NCBI GenBank assembly: GCA_937997355.1
Contig: CALKTZ010000103.1
Span: 1 to 10,234, forward strand
Source: an uncultured Planctomycetales bacterium
GTDB taxonomy: Bacteria > Planctomycetota > Planctomycetia > Isosphaerales > Isosphaeraceae
DNA length: 10,234 bases
Reading direction: 5' to 3'
Shown here: one piece after another, positions 1 through 6,581 of the stretch
Position numbering within the stretch: position 1 is the stretch's first letter
Layout: each line of letters opens with the position of its first letter
Translations under genes and position numbers: made by a program
The notes under the pieces: generated by a model
What the model saw: only the letters and a program-made list of their open reading frames with translations
Told to the model about the DNA's origin: nothing
The model's database searches: none

Positions 1-1
1 T

Positions 2-997
2 CCGTTGGTGATCGGCGATCCGGAGATCCTCCGATCCGCCCTTCGTCTGGTCGGCGGCCGGGCCGAGGTCGTACCCGTCGAGACCCCGGATCGGGTCGTC
101 CCCTCGGCCGATCGCATCCCCTGCCTTGACCCCGCGGACGAGCGGGGACTTCCGCCCCTACGGGACGTGCGTCTCGGCACCGTCGATCCCCGCGCCGGGC
201 GGGCTTCGTACGATTTCTTGCTGGCCGCCATCGACCTCGCGCTGGCCGGACGAATCGACGCCATCACCACGCTGCCGATCAGCAAAAAATCCCTCCAGCT
301 CGCGGGGATCGATTATCCCGGACACACGGAAATCCTGGCCGACCGATGCCGTGCGCGCGATCATGCGATGATGCTCTATCTGGCCACCGGCGAGGCCACC
401 GAGACCTCCAGGCAGGGGCTCGGGGTGATCCATGTCACGCTCCACATGGCGCTCCGAAGGATTTTCGAGCACCTGAACGTGGAGAACGTGCGGAGCAAGA
501 TCGAGCTGGCGGATCGTTCCATGCGCCCCCTGACCGAGGGGCGGCCCCCTCGGATCGCGGTCGCCGCGCTGAACCCCCACGCCGGAGAAGACGGGCTCTT
601 CGGCGATGAGGAGCCGACGATCCTGGCCCCCGCCGTGGCCCAGGCCCGCGAGGCCGGCATCGCGGTCTCGGGCCCCTACCCGGCCGATTCCCTGTTCCGC
701 AAGGCGATCGGGGGAGATTTCGACGCCATCGTGGCGATGTACCACGATCAGGGGCATATCCCCTTGAAGGCGATCGGATTCAGCCGGGCGGTCAATGTCA
801 CGCTGGGGTTGCCGATCGTCCGCACCAGCGTCGCACACGGCACTGCCTTCGACATCGCCGGCAAGGGGGTCGCCGACCCGTCGAGCCTGATCGAGGCCGT
901 CCGGATCGCCGCCCGGATCGTGGAAGGCAGATCTCGGGGCGAACCATCGCCGAGTGAAAACTCAAGGAATGGGGTAGCCGAGCCCGCGAAGAATTGA
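2..997 (+). CDS. pdxA: 4-hydroxythreonine-4-phosphate dehydrogenase PdxA, 5'-truncated by the window edge
   Basis: NAD-dependent, metal-requiring cytoplasmic enzyme that oxidises 4-(phosphooxy)-L-threonine in the DXP-dependent pyridoxal 5'-phosphate pathway. The reading frame is open to the left edge. The first visible residues (LVIGDPEIL) match the strand that normally follows the N-terminal MGDPAGVGPE motif of the family, so roughly 25-40 residues are probably missing; the TTG at position 5 is unlikely to be the start. Counting from that TTG, family signatures are YPGHTEIL (104-111), HVTLHMAL with metal-ligand His147, LNPHAGEDGLFGDEE with His192, MYHDQGHIPLK with His247, and the C-terminal block VNVTLGLPIVRTSVAHGTAFDIAGKG. 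The three histidines correspond to the metal ligands of E. coli PdxA. A polar tail of about 25 residues follows the core, and its last codons overlap the convergent maf gene. A PdxA2-like 4-phospho-threonate/erythronate dehydrogenase is an alternative, because these subfamilies share all the motifs. Confidence 0.93.
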   Translation, partial: PLVIGDPEILRSALRLVGGRAEVVPVETPDRVVPSADRIPCLDPADERGLPPLRDVRLGTVDPRAGRASYDFLLAAIDLALAGRIDAITTLPISKKSLQLAGIDYPGHTEILADRCRARDHAMMLYLATGEATETSRQGLGVIHVTLHMALRRIFEHLNVENVRSKIELADRSMRPLTEGRPPRIAVAALNPHAGEDGLFGDEEPTILAPAVAQAREAGIAVSGPYPADSLFRKAIGGDFDAIVAMYHDQGHIPLKAIGFSRAVNVTLGLPIVRTSVAHGTAFDIAGKGVADPSSLIEAVRIAARIVEGRSRGEPSPSENSRNGVAEPAKN

Positions 998-1543
998 CGT
1001 CAGGGCGATCAGGGGAAGCCCCGTGATCGCGGTCTGATCGTCGGTCTCGATTCGGTCGAACAGGGTGATGCCGGCCGCTTCGAGCTTGTAGCTCCCCGCG
1101 CAGTCGTAAGGCCGGTCGCGTTCGACGTAGCGGCGGATCGCGTCGAGGTCGAGGGCTCGCATGTGAAGATTCGTGAGATCGACGTGGCGGATCGTCTGGC
1201 CTTGATGGCGGACGACCATCGCCGTGACGAGCTGGTGCGACCGTCCCGACATGGCCTCCAGTTGTTCGACGGCCTTCTCGGCCGAGCCTGGTTTCCCGAA
1301 GACCCTGCCCTCCAGGGCGACGAGCTGATCGGAGCCGATGATGGTGGCATCGGGAAGCTCGGCCTCGACGCTCAACGCCTTGCCGACCGCCAGCGCTTCC
1401 GCGAGCGATCGGGGGTCGAGCCCCTCCCCCGGGAAGTTTGCCTCATCGAATCGAGGAGCCACGCAACGAAACGGTATCCCAAGACGCTCCAGCAGGATTC
1501 GCCGATAGGGAGAGGTGCTCGCGAGGACGAGATTGAGCGTCAT
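962..1543 (-). CDS. maf: Maf-family nucleoside triphosphate pyrophosphatase, YceF (7-methyl-GTP) type
   Basis: Cytoplasmic house-cleaning enzyme that hydrolyses non-canonical nucleoside triphosphates to the monophosphate and pyrophosphate. The 193-residue protein has the usual Maf length. Visible motifs are LASTSPYRRILLERLG (7-22; substrate-loop SxxR), IIGSDQLV with the putative catalytic Asp72, the GKP turn (83-85), and the C-terminal run CAGSYKLEAAGITLFDRIE...GLPLIAL. That last run resembles E. coli YceF (7-methyl-GTP pyrophosphatase) more than the dTTP/UTP-specific YhdE branch, so the substrate assignment rests on subfamily resemblance. I chose the ATG at 1543 because it places the conserved MTLNLVLAST strand at the N terminus and has AGAGG 7 nt upstream; an in-frame ATG at 1615 would add 24 non-conserved residues. 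The gene lies 68 bp downstream of the DAC-like gene on the same strand with no visible terminator between, so cotranscription is likely. Its 3' end overlaps pdxA by 36 bp, tail to tail. Confidence 0.93.
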   Translation of the reverse strand: MTLNLVLASTSPYRRILLERLGIPFRCVAPRFDEANFPGEGLDPRSLAEALAVGKALSVEAELPDATIIGSDQLVALEGRVFGKPGSAEKAVEQLEAMSGRSHQLVTAMVVRHQGQTIRHVDLTNLHMRALDLDAIRRYVERDRPYDCAGSYKLEAAGITLFDRIETDDQTAITGLPLIALTSILRGLGYPIP

Positions 1544-1611
1544 GGAGGGACCTCTTCGGTCAACGATTCGCGGCGAGGGGCGTTTTCCGGCGGGATCGGT
1601 CGGGAGAACTC

Positions 1612-3048
1612 TCACATCTCCCAGACCCGCCGCCCCTTCAGGAACATGGTGATGTAGCCATCCTCGCTCACGCGCAAGACCGGCCCGAATTGAGAGGCCG
1701 CCAATCCGGCGAGCGTCCTCGCGCCCTGGACCGCGCGGTCGAGTTCGAGGGCCTCGGGGGCGATCCGCAGGATGGCGCCGAACGTGAGGAGCCGGCCGTC
1801 GAGGTCGACGACCACCGCGCCGTCGAGGCTGGCGATGGTTTCCAGGATCGCGGGTTCGAGATCGGAGAGGTGCATCCCTCGGACCACATGGTGCAGGGCG
1901 TGTTTGGTGCGGCGGGGCGAGAGGTTGTCGGGGTCCTCGGGGTCGTCGGCGACCACCTCGTCATAGATGCGGTCGGTGGCGGCGATCAGCTTCGAGGCCG
2001 ACTCTTCGGGATTGCGGAGGACGACGAAGAGGGCCCCCTTGCGGGCTTCGCTCAGGTTCAAGGCGGCCTGGAAAAGCCTCTGGGCCAGCTCGGGATGCGA
2101 CGCGTTGGCGACCGATTCCTTCCAGGCGGCGAATTTCGCCGGGATATCCAGGAGCCGCCATCGAGCATCGCTGTAGCTGAATGCGAGGATTCCGTTGGCG
2201 AAGATCTTGATTTCCTGGCTGGGGGTCAGCACCAGGCAGACGTGCCCCCCCGTGCGGGTCGCCTTGGCGTGCGGCAGATAGGTCCTCGGGCAAGGGGTGT
2301 CGAGCGGCTCCGGACCTTGCACCATCTCGGCCCATCGCTCGATCCCGACCAGGCGGATCAGGTCGCCGTGGCGGTCGATCAGGAAGAGGGTGTGCACGCC
2401 GTCGCAGAGCCGATGGAACCCCTTGAAGGCGGTCAATCGGGCATTGAAGCGGGGAGCGCCCGCCGAGTTCAGGCGGTCGGGGTTGGCCGGATCGTTGTCC
2501 GTCCCCAGCAACAGCCCCCCCAGCGACACTCGACGATTCTCGTAGGTCGAGAGCGCCGCGGCCCGGAGCGCCTCCAGGGCGATCGGGACCCTCGTGTGAT
2601 CGACCGTGTTGAGATAATCGGCGACCATCACGTCTTCCATCTGGAAGTGCAAACGTTCGAGCCGACTGGAAATATCCGGGTCGAAGAGGCCGCGAAAGCG
2701 CAGGTCCAGCGACCGGACGATCACCTCGACGAGCCTTCGCTCGGTGGGATGGAAGGGGGTCGGGTTGCCGGATTGGAAGAGATAGCGGCTGCCGAACCAG
2801 CGGATTTCGATCGAATAACCGTCCGGGTCGTCGCGGACCTCGAAGAGCTTCTCCATCGAGAGGGGACCCGTGCTCCTCGTGTCCACATCCTCCACGAATT
2901 CGAGCAGCCCGTCCGGGAAAAAATGCTCCAAACTTCGACGCAGCAATGTGTTGTAGAGGCCGACGACCCGAAAGACCGAGCCGTCTACGGTCCGGTCGAG
3001 ATGCCTGGGGAACTTGAGTTCCAGATCCGGGGGGTTCGGTGAATTCAT
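1612..3048 (-). CDS. Protein with a degenerate diadenylate-cyclase-like (DisA_N/DAC) C-terminal domain
   Basis: A 478-residue soluble-looking protein with no signal peptide or membrane segment. The C-terminal region follows the order of DAC cores: an A-x-x-L-S-x-x-R-x-GALFVVL strand (329-344), SLDGAVVVD-x-DGRLLTFGAIL (407-427) matching the DGA motif and following hairpin, then GARTLAGLAAS (442-452) where active enzymes have G-T-R-H-R, and finally VLRVSEDGYITMF (457-469) matching the VSEETG-x-I strand. In known DAC enzymes DGA supplies a metal ligand and RHR contacts ATP; here only the first Arg of RHR remains. The middle (about 153-300) repeats this plan more loosely, and residues 1-150 match nothing I recognise. 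It may therefore be a nucleotide sensor or an altered cyclase rather than a standard c-di-AMP synthase. The start at 3048 is preferred over 3117 because GAGGA lies just upstream, although the spacing is short. A TAGAAT (plus-strand 3121-3126) upstream could be a -10 element. The family assignment is by eye. Confidence 0.68.
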   Translation of the reverse strand: MNSPNPPDLELKFPRHLDRTVDGSVFRVVGLYNTLLRRSLEHFFPDGLLEFVEDVDTRSTGPLSMEKLFEVRDDPDGYSIEIRWFGSRYLFQSGNPTPFHPTERRLVEVIVRSLDLRFRGLFDPDISSRLERLHFQMEDVMVADYLNTVDHTRVPIALEALRAAALSTYENRRVSLGGLLLGTDNDPANPDRLNSAGAPRFNARLTAFKGFHRLCDGVHTLFLIDRHGDLIRLVGIERWAEMVQGPEPLDTPCPRTYLPHAKATRTGGHVCLVLTPSQEIKIFANGILAFSYSDARWRLLDIPAKFAAWKESVANASHPELAQRLFQAALNLSEARKGALFVVLRNPEESASKLIAATDRIYDEVVADDPEDPDNLSPRRTKHALHHVVRGMHLSDLEPAILETIASLDGAVVVDLDGRLLTFGAILRIAPEALELDRAVQGARTLAGLAASQFGPVLRVSEDGYITMFLKGRRVWEM

Positions 3049-3195
3049 CGTCCTCGGGGGCTCCCTCCGGGGCCTTGCACGGCTCGGCTCAAGCGAGGTG
3101 GCAGCTCTGGGCTTCATTTCATTCTAGCTTCGGTCACGCGGGAAGACCGGGCAAAATGCAAGGATTCCACCGGATTTCGATTTTCGGCCGGATGG
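3049..3195. other. Intergenic gap between the glycosyltransferase and DAC-like genes
   Basis: A 147-bp spacer inside a same-strand (minus) gene row. Directly after the glycosyltransferase stop, 3167-3195 can fold into an imperfect hairpin (CCACCGG against CCGG-A-TGG, one bulged base, 14-nt loop). It lacks a proper T-tract on the minus strand, so it is at best a weak terminator. A TAGAAT hexamer on the minus strand (plus-strand 3121-3126), about 75 nt before the DAC-like start, is a possible -10 element without a convincing -35. The spacing suggests that the DAC-like gene has its own promoter rather than depending only on read-through. Confidence 0.3.
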
Positions 3196-4860
3196 CTAAC
3201 GGTGGCTGGTTTCACCCGCGGTCGCGGCAATTCGCGATACCACCCCGCCTCCATAGGCCCGATCGAACGGGAACGCGAGCTTCTGATTGCGACAAAGGAA
3301 AATCCGCATCCGACGCGCCGGGACGCCGGATCGTTCGAGGACCCGGTCGCAGATCGGCTCGATGTTCGTGAACCAGGCCCGGAATCCCCCCGGCTCGTTC
3401 AGTTTCTCGTCCATCGAGACGAGGATGCCGTCCTGATTCAGCCAGTCGGTCGATCGGCTCCAGAAGGCGAACCCGCGCGCATCATTCGCATTGTAGCAGA
3501 GGACCGGCGTCTTCGAGTGCCTCGCGGCATAGCCGAGCTGGCCGCTATCTCGCCAGTTGCCCGTGAACAGGAACGTCCCCGACCGGTCCAGCAGACCTCG
3601 ACGCTCAAGCTCTCGGGCGACCTCATCCCAGCCGAACGAGTCGAGGCTGGGGTCGACCGCCGCCTTCGAGGGGGTCGTCAGCGCCTTCACCTGCGGATTT
3701 TGAGCCAACGAGGGGAACCAATCCATTCCTTGAAGCAGCGTCTTCTGCGCGATCCCCGTCTGCGTCTGGATCCAGAAAATGAACGCGAACACGATCGCCG
3801 CCCCCCCCATCGAGGCCAGCCGGAAGCCCGGTTTCACCGGCGACGATCCCCAGGCGAGCCCCAATAAGGGGATCAGGCAGGCGTAACCGATCAACGACCA
3901 GTGGGGCAGAATCGGCTTGATGCACGCAATGACCAGGAAGAGGCCGATCGGCACGATCGCGGTGGCGGTGAAAAGCCGACGGCCGATCTCGGCATGGTCC
4001 TGGGCGGGCTGAAACATCCCTGCGGGGATGCGCCACAACTCCCGGATCAGGATCCCGATCAGCGGGAGCCAGATCCAGGGAAGCAGATAGGCGATCGGCC
4101 CGCCGAGCGCGGCCAGCGGCCCCTCAGGGCGGAACTTGAGCCCGCCGGAGTTGACGGCACGTCCCCCCTGGAATAGGAAGGAGGCCCAGCCGTGTTCGGC
4201 GTTCCAGATCAGGACCGGCGAGAAGACGATCAATCCGGTGAGCAGGGCCAGCAGCGGGCCGCGTTTGTTTCTCCAGAGGGCGCGTCGCGTGCCCGGCTCG
4301 ATGCAGAGGAAGGCGGCGATCCCCGGCAGCAAGAGGATCGCGTGATACTTGCTGAGCATCGCGCAGCCCCAGGCGAGGCCGACTCCCAGCCAGCGCCCCG
4401 GGCGTTCCGGCTCTCGGATGGCCGCCGCGAACCGTTCGAGCGTGAGGAGCCAGAAGAAGAGGAGAGGGCCGTCCGGCAAGACGAAGGCGCCGGCGGCCGC
4501 CGTGTAATAGGCCGTGATGTTCAGGATCGCGGCGGCGATGAGCCCGGCGCGTTCTCCATGGAAGGAGGCGGTGAGGCGGGCCATCAGGATGGTGGAACCG
4601 GCGAAGAGCAGGATGAAACCGAGTCGAACGGCCGGCGCGGAAGTTGCTCCCCCCAGGAGCCGGGGGCCGATCTCCGCCACGAGCGCCATCATGGGGGGAT
4701 GGTCGAAATAGCTGAGGTCCTGGTGGACGGTGTAGAGGTAATGATAGGACTCGTCGGTCCCCAGCCCGATCGAGCTGGCCCAGATCATCCTCAAGACCAA
4801 TGTGCCGAGGACCAATGCCACCAGCCGCGAGGCGGAATTCCTCATCCGTGATCGCCTCAT
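3196..4860 (-). CDS. PMT/ArnT-type membrane glycosyltransferase (GT39/GT83-like family)
   Basis: A 554-residue polytopic inner-membrane protein of the GT-C fold, expected to transfer a sugar from a polyprenyl-phosphate donor to an acceptor on the outer face of the membrane; donor and acceptor cannot be read from sequence. About ten hydrophobic segments fill residues 13-365. Family marks are TDESYH (35-40) with the presumed catalytic Asp36-Glu37 in the first external loop, YFDHPPMMAL (51-60), and LPDGPLLFFW (128-137). IKPILPHWSLIGY (314-326) resembles the region before the last helices in PMT_2 proteins. Residues 370-554 form a soluble C-terminal domain, with GQLGYAARHSKTPVLCYN (440-457) typical of this subfamily. 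The start is uncertain: ATG at 4860 has only a weak CGGGA upstream, whereas ATG at 4845 has GAGG about 9 nt away; both leave the membrane region intact. This sequence is clearly different from the other two glycosyltransferases here, which have a WDE-x-Y motif instead. Confidence 0.88.
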   Translation of the reverse strand: MRRSRMRNSASRLVALVLGTLVLRMIWASSIGLGTDESYHYLYTVHQDLSYFDHPPMMALVAEIGPRLLGGATSAPAVRLGFILLFAGSTILMARLTASFHGERAGLIAAAILNITAYYTAAAGAFVLPDGPLLFFWLLTLERFAAAIREPERPGRWLGVGLAWGCAMLSKYHAILLLPGIAAFLCIEPGTRRALWRNKRGPLLALLTGLIVFSPVLIWNAEHGWASFLFQGGRAVNSGGLKFRPEGPLAALGGPIAYLLPWIWLPLIGILIRELWRIPAGMFQPAQDHAEIGRRLFTATAIVPIGLFLVIACIKPILPHWSLIGYACLIPLLGLAWGSSPVKPGFRLASMGGAAIVFAFIFWIQTQTGIAQKTLLQGMDWFPSLAQNPQVKALTTPSKAAVDPSLDSFGWDEVARELERRGLLDRSGTFLFTGNWRDSGQLGYAARHSKTPVLCYNANDARGFAFWSRSTDWLNQDGILVSMDEKLNEPGGFRAWFTNIEPICDRVLERSGVPARRMRIFLCRNQKLAFPFDRAYGGGVVSRIAATAGETSHR

Positions 4861-5172
4861 TCCCGAAGATTAGCTGACAAGGAATGCTCAGAATGGGCGA
4901 GATCATAACGATCCGACCGAATTTAGCGACATCAATCGATGATCGATCGTCCGCTTCGGGCCAGGCCGCCGGATGTCCCGCATCGGGAACGCGTGTCGGA
5001 TGGGGCGGCACGACTCTCAACGCATCGGTCAACCTTGCGGCTAACCCGGGTTTTGACTAGGATTCCCCGCCCTCCCGGGGTTGTGGTGACCCGACGGGAA
5101 TGCCGCTCTTTTTCTCCTCGCACGGATGGCCGGGCGTTCGCCGGCCGGTTCAACGAGGCGGAGTTCGGGACG
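4861..5172. other. Divergent intergenic region (312 bp) between the glycosyltransferase and pseudophosphatase genes
   Basis: No credible protein is encoded here: the frame of the rightward gene stays open to 4939, but the extra 78 residues are Arg/Pro-rich and look like read-through. The left side is AT-richer and holds a TATGAT on the minus strand (plus-strand 4902-4907), a possible -10 for the leftward gene. A cluster of overlapping GATC/ATCGAT sequences lies around 4932-4950. The right side contains the candidate rightward promoter at 5035-5063 and, in the presumed leader, a perfect 6-bp hairpin at 5128-5146 (GGCCGG, 7-nt loop, CCGGCC), which lies 26 nt before the start codon and is not followed by a T-run. 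Confidence 0.5.
5035..5063 (+). promoter_or_regulatory. Candidate promoter with an internal 10-bp palindrome
   Basis: TTGCGG (5035-5040) and TAGGAT (5058-5063) are separated by exactly 17 bp and read toward the pseudophosphatase gene, leaving a leader of about 100 nt. The spacer contains the perfect palindrome AACCCGGGTT (5043-5052), a plausible operator position. Each hexamer matches the sigma-70 consensus only partly, so this is a suggestion from spacing and position. Confidence 0.35.
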
Positions 5173-5850
5173 ATGCAGAATCGACGGGTCTGGATTCGAG
5201 GGGTTCTTGCCACGGGGTTGGGCGGCCTGGCCCTCCAGCAGCTTTGGCGACACGGCCACGACTACGTCTTCGCGGAACAATTCGCCGAGGTGGAGAAGGG
5301 CAAGGTCTACCGAGGGGCCTGGCAGAAGCCCTGGCCGATGCGGCGGATCGTCCGCGACCAGAAGATCAAGACCATCCTGGCATTGGCCCATCCCCCCGAT
5401 CATCCCCTCTCGATCCAGGAAAAGGCCCTGGCGGAAGAACTCGGGATTCGCTGGGTGCATATCCCGATCGTCGATCGCCGCAACGAGGCGAACAGCAAGT
5501 CGGTTTCGGACCTGCTGGAAGACGCGGCGAAGGTCGTGGCCGACCCTGCGAACCAGCCGGTCTTCTTCCACGGCCTGAATCGCGCCTCGATGGTCCAGAT
5601 CGCCTACCGGACCCGCTACTGCGGGTGGAGCCTGGAACGCGCCTTCCAGGAGATTCAAAATACCTTCGGCCTCGTGACGGTCGACCACGGCCCCGACTAC
5701 CACCACATGGAAGAGTTCTACGAGACGCATGTCCTCCCCAGGCGTCAGGCGGCCCGGTCCGATCGGGACGCCAAGGCCCCGGTTGACGAGCCCGCCCCGA
5801 CGCCGAAGCAGGCCGCCGGCGACTCCAAGGCCGCCGCGATCCTTCGCTGA
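5173..5850 (+). CDS. Membrane-anchored dual-specificity-phosphatase-like protein lacking the catalytic cysteine
   Basis: A 225-residue protein. Residues 6-24 form a hydrophobic stretch behind a basic N terminus (MQNRRVWIR), consistent with an uncleaved anchor or signal. The body follows the dual-specificity/tyrosine phosphatase layout: GKVYRGAWQ (43-51) in the position of the usual G-x-YRSGQ, IKTILALAHP (65-74), WVHIPIVDRRNEANSKS (94-110) as the general-acid loop region, then PVFFHGLNRASMVQIAYR (129-146) where active enzymes carry HC-x5-R-[ST]. Here only three residues separate His133 from Arg137 and there is no Cys; the alignment looks like an in-frame loss of about three residues including Cys. 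Classical cysteine-phosphate catalysis is therefore not expected, and binding or scaffolding is more likely. The tail (about 190-225) is Ala/Pro/Lys-rich and low in complexity. ATG 5173 is chosen because a GGAG lies 9 nt upstream and the hydrophobic segment follows at once. Two T-tailed hairpins follow the stop. The biological partner is unknown. Confidence 0.75.
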   Translation: MQNRRVWIRGVLATGLGGLALQQLWRHGHDYVFAEQFAEVEKGKVYRGAWQKPWPMRRIVRDQKIKTILALAHPPDHPLSIQEKALAEELGIRWVHIPIVDRRNEANSKSVSDLLEDAAKVVADPANQPVFFHGLNRASMVQIAYRTRYCGWSLERAFQEIQNTFGLVTVDHGPDYHHMEEFYETHVLPRRQAARSDRDAKAPVDEPAPTPKQAAGDSKAAAILR

Positions 5851-5879
5851 CGGGCTCCCGATCGCGCGATCCCCCTCGC

Positions 5880-5901
5880 GAAAAAATCCAGGGATTTTTT
5901 C
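5880..5901. terminator. Symmetric A-stem-T hairpin after the pseudophosphatase gene
   Basis: A perfect 10-bp inverted repeat: left arm GAAAAAATCC (5880-5889), AG, right arm GGATTTTTTC (5892-5901), or 9 bp with a CAGG loop. The A6 and T6 runs let it act in either direction. It begins 30 nt after the stop at 5850, the expected place for that gene's transcription end. The stem itself is AT-rich, so its strength is uncertain. Confidence 0.55.
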
Positions 5902-5946
5902 ATCCTTGATTCCTGGGCCGACGTACTTAAAATACAAGTTGACCTC

Positions 5947-5969
5947 AAGGACCGAAAGGTCCTTTTTTT
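5947..5969 (+). terminator. Intrinsic terminator or attenuator hairpin upstream of the GNAT gene
   Basis: AAGGACC, a GAAA tetraloop and GGTCCTT form a perfect 7-bp stem (5947-5964) that runs directly into a T-tract ending at 5969. It is the strongest classical terminator in the window. It could be a second, fail-safe terminator for the pseudophosphatase gene, or an attenuator in the leader of the GNAT gene, whose start lies 57 nt further on. Confidence 0.7.
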
Positions 5970-6026
5970 ATCTCGCATGAGTGGTCTCAGACACCGGATT
6001 CGATTCCGGCCCTGGAGGTTCCTCGA

Positions 6027-6554
6027 TTGAACACACGCCCTGCTCGCGTTGGGGATGTACCGGCAATTTACGACCTGATCCGCACGTTCGCCGACCGTCG
6101 CGTGATGATTCGACGTTCCATGGGCGAACTGTATGAATCGATCCGGGAATTCGTCGTGACGACCGATGACGACGGTCGAGTCGTCGGCTGCGCCGCACTC
6201 CATGTCTTCTGGGAAGACCTGGCCGAACTCAAGTGCCTCGCGGTCGCCGAACATCTTCAGGGGCAAGGGATTGGTCGAGGGCTCGTGGAGGCGTGCTGGA
6301 ACTCGGCGAGGGAGCTCGAGATCAAGTCGGTCTTCGCGCTGACCTATTCCGTGGAATTCTTCGGACGTTGCGGATACCACGAAATCGAGAAGTCGGAACT
6401 GCCGCACAAGATCTGGAACGAGTGCGTGCGTTGCCCGCTCTTCCCGAACTGCACGGAAGTGGCGATGATCCGCACGTTCGAGCCGGAAACCCAGGCCGCC
6501 GATCGGGGGGCGACCGTTGGCTCATTCTTCGAACTGGAGCCGATCGAGCTTTGA
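6027..6554 (+). CDS. GNAT acetyltransferase, short ArgA-like (N-acetylglutamate synthase type)
   Basis: A 175-residue cytoplasmic acetyl-CoA-dependent N-acetyltransferase. It resembles the short, kinase-domain-free ArgA-like proteins that make N-acetylglutamate, the first step of arginine synthesis. Signatures are IYDLIRTFADRRVMIRRS (14-31) and LYESIREFVV (35-44), then GCAALHVFWEDLAELKCLAV (54-73) as the beta4 strand region, QGQGIGRGLVEA (78-89) as the acetyl-CoA pyrophosphate loop (Q/R-x-x-G-x-G), ALTYSVEFFGRCGY (104-117), and the ending LPHKIWNECVRCPLFPNCTEVAM (125-147) with Cys133, Cys136 and Cys142 in a C-x2-C-x5-C pattern. These features match that family better than generic GNATs. The start is TTG at 6027, supported by GGAGG at 6014-6018 with 8 nt spacing. 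The last 25 residues extend beyond the conserved core. The gene sits alone between T-tailed hairpins, so it is probably monocistronic. Activity on another amine or amino acid remains possible. Confidence 0.8.
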   Translation: MNTRPARVGDVPAIYDLIRTFADRRVMIRRSMGELYESIREFVVTTDDDGRVVGCAALHVFWEDLAELKCLAVAEHLQGQGIGRGLVEACWNSARELEIKSVFALTYSVEFFGRCGYHEIEKSELPHKIWNECVRCPLFPNCTEVAMIRTFEPETQAADRGATVGSFFELEPIEL

Positions 6555-6581
6555 CTCGGCCCGACGCTCGAAGTTTGGTAA

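Noticed and set aside
158..838. A 226-codon minus-strand open frame antisense to pdxA
   Set aside because: Low-complexity Arg/Gly/Asp composition typical of antisense frames; pdxA motifs are continuous on the plus strand.
1690..3042. A 450-codon open frame on the plus strand antisense to the DAC-like gene
   Set aside because: It is a shadow of the GC-rich minus-strand gene: its translation is Asp/Glu/Arg/Gly/Val-rich and without domain motifs, whereas the minus strand shows ordered DAC-like motifs.
4939..5172. N-terminal extension of the pseudophosphatase from ATG 4939
   Set aside because: The added 78 residues are Arg/Pro-rich and would place the promoter-like boxes inside the gene. ATG 5173 has a ribosome site and leads straight into a hydrophobic anchor.
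5041..5937. A 298-codon minus-strand open frame antisense to the pseudophosphatase gene
   Set aside because: No recognisable motif, and it runs through the promoter region and the hairpin at 5880-5901. The plus strand encodes a phosphatase-like fold with a ribosome site.
5994..6009. tRNA T-arm-like sequence CCGGA-TTCGAT-TCCGG
   Set aside because: The loop is 6 nt rather than 7, and no matching acceptor, D-arm or anticodon arm can be assembled around it.
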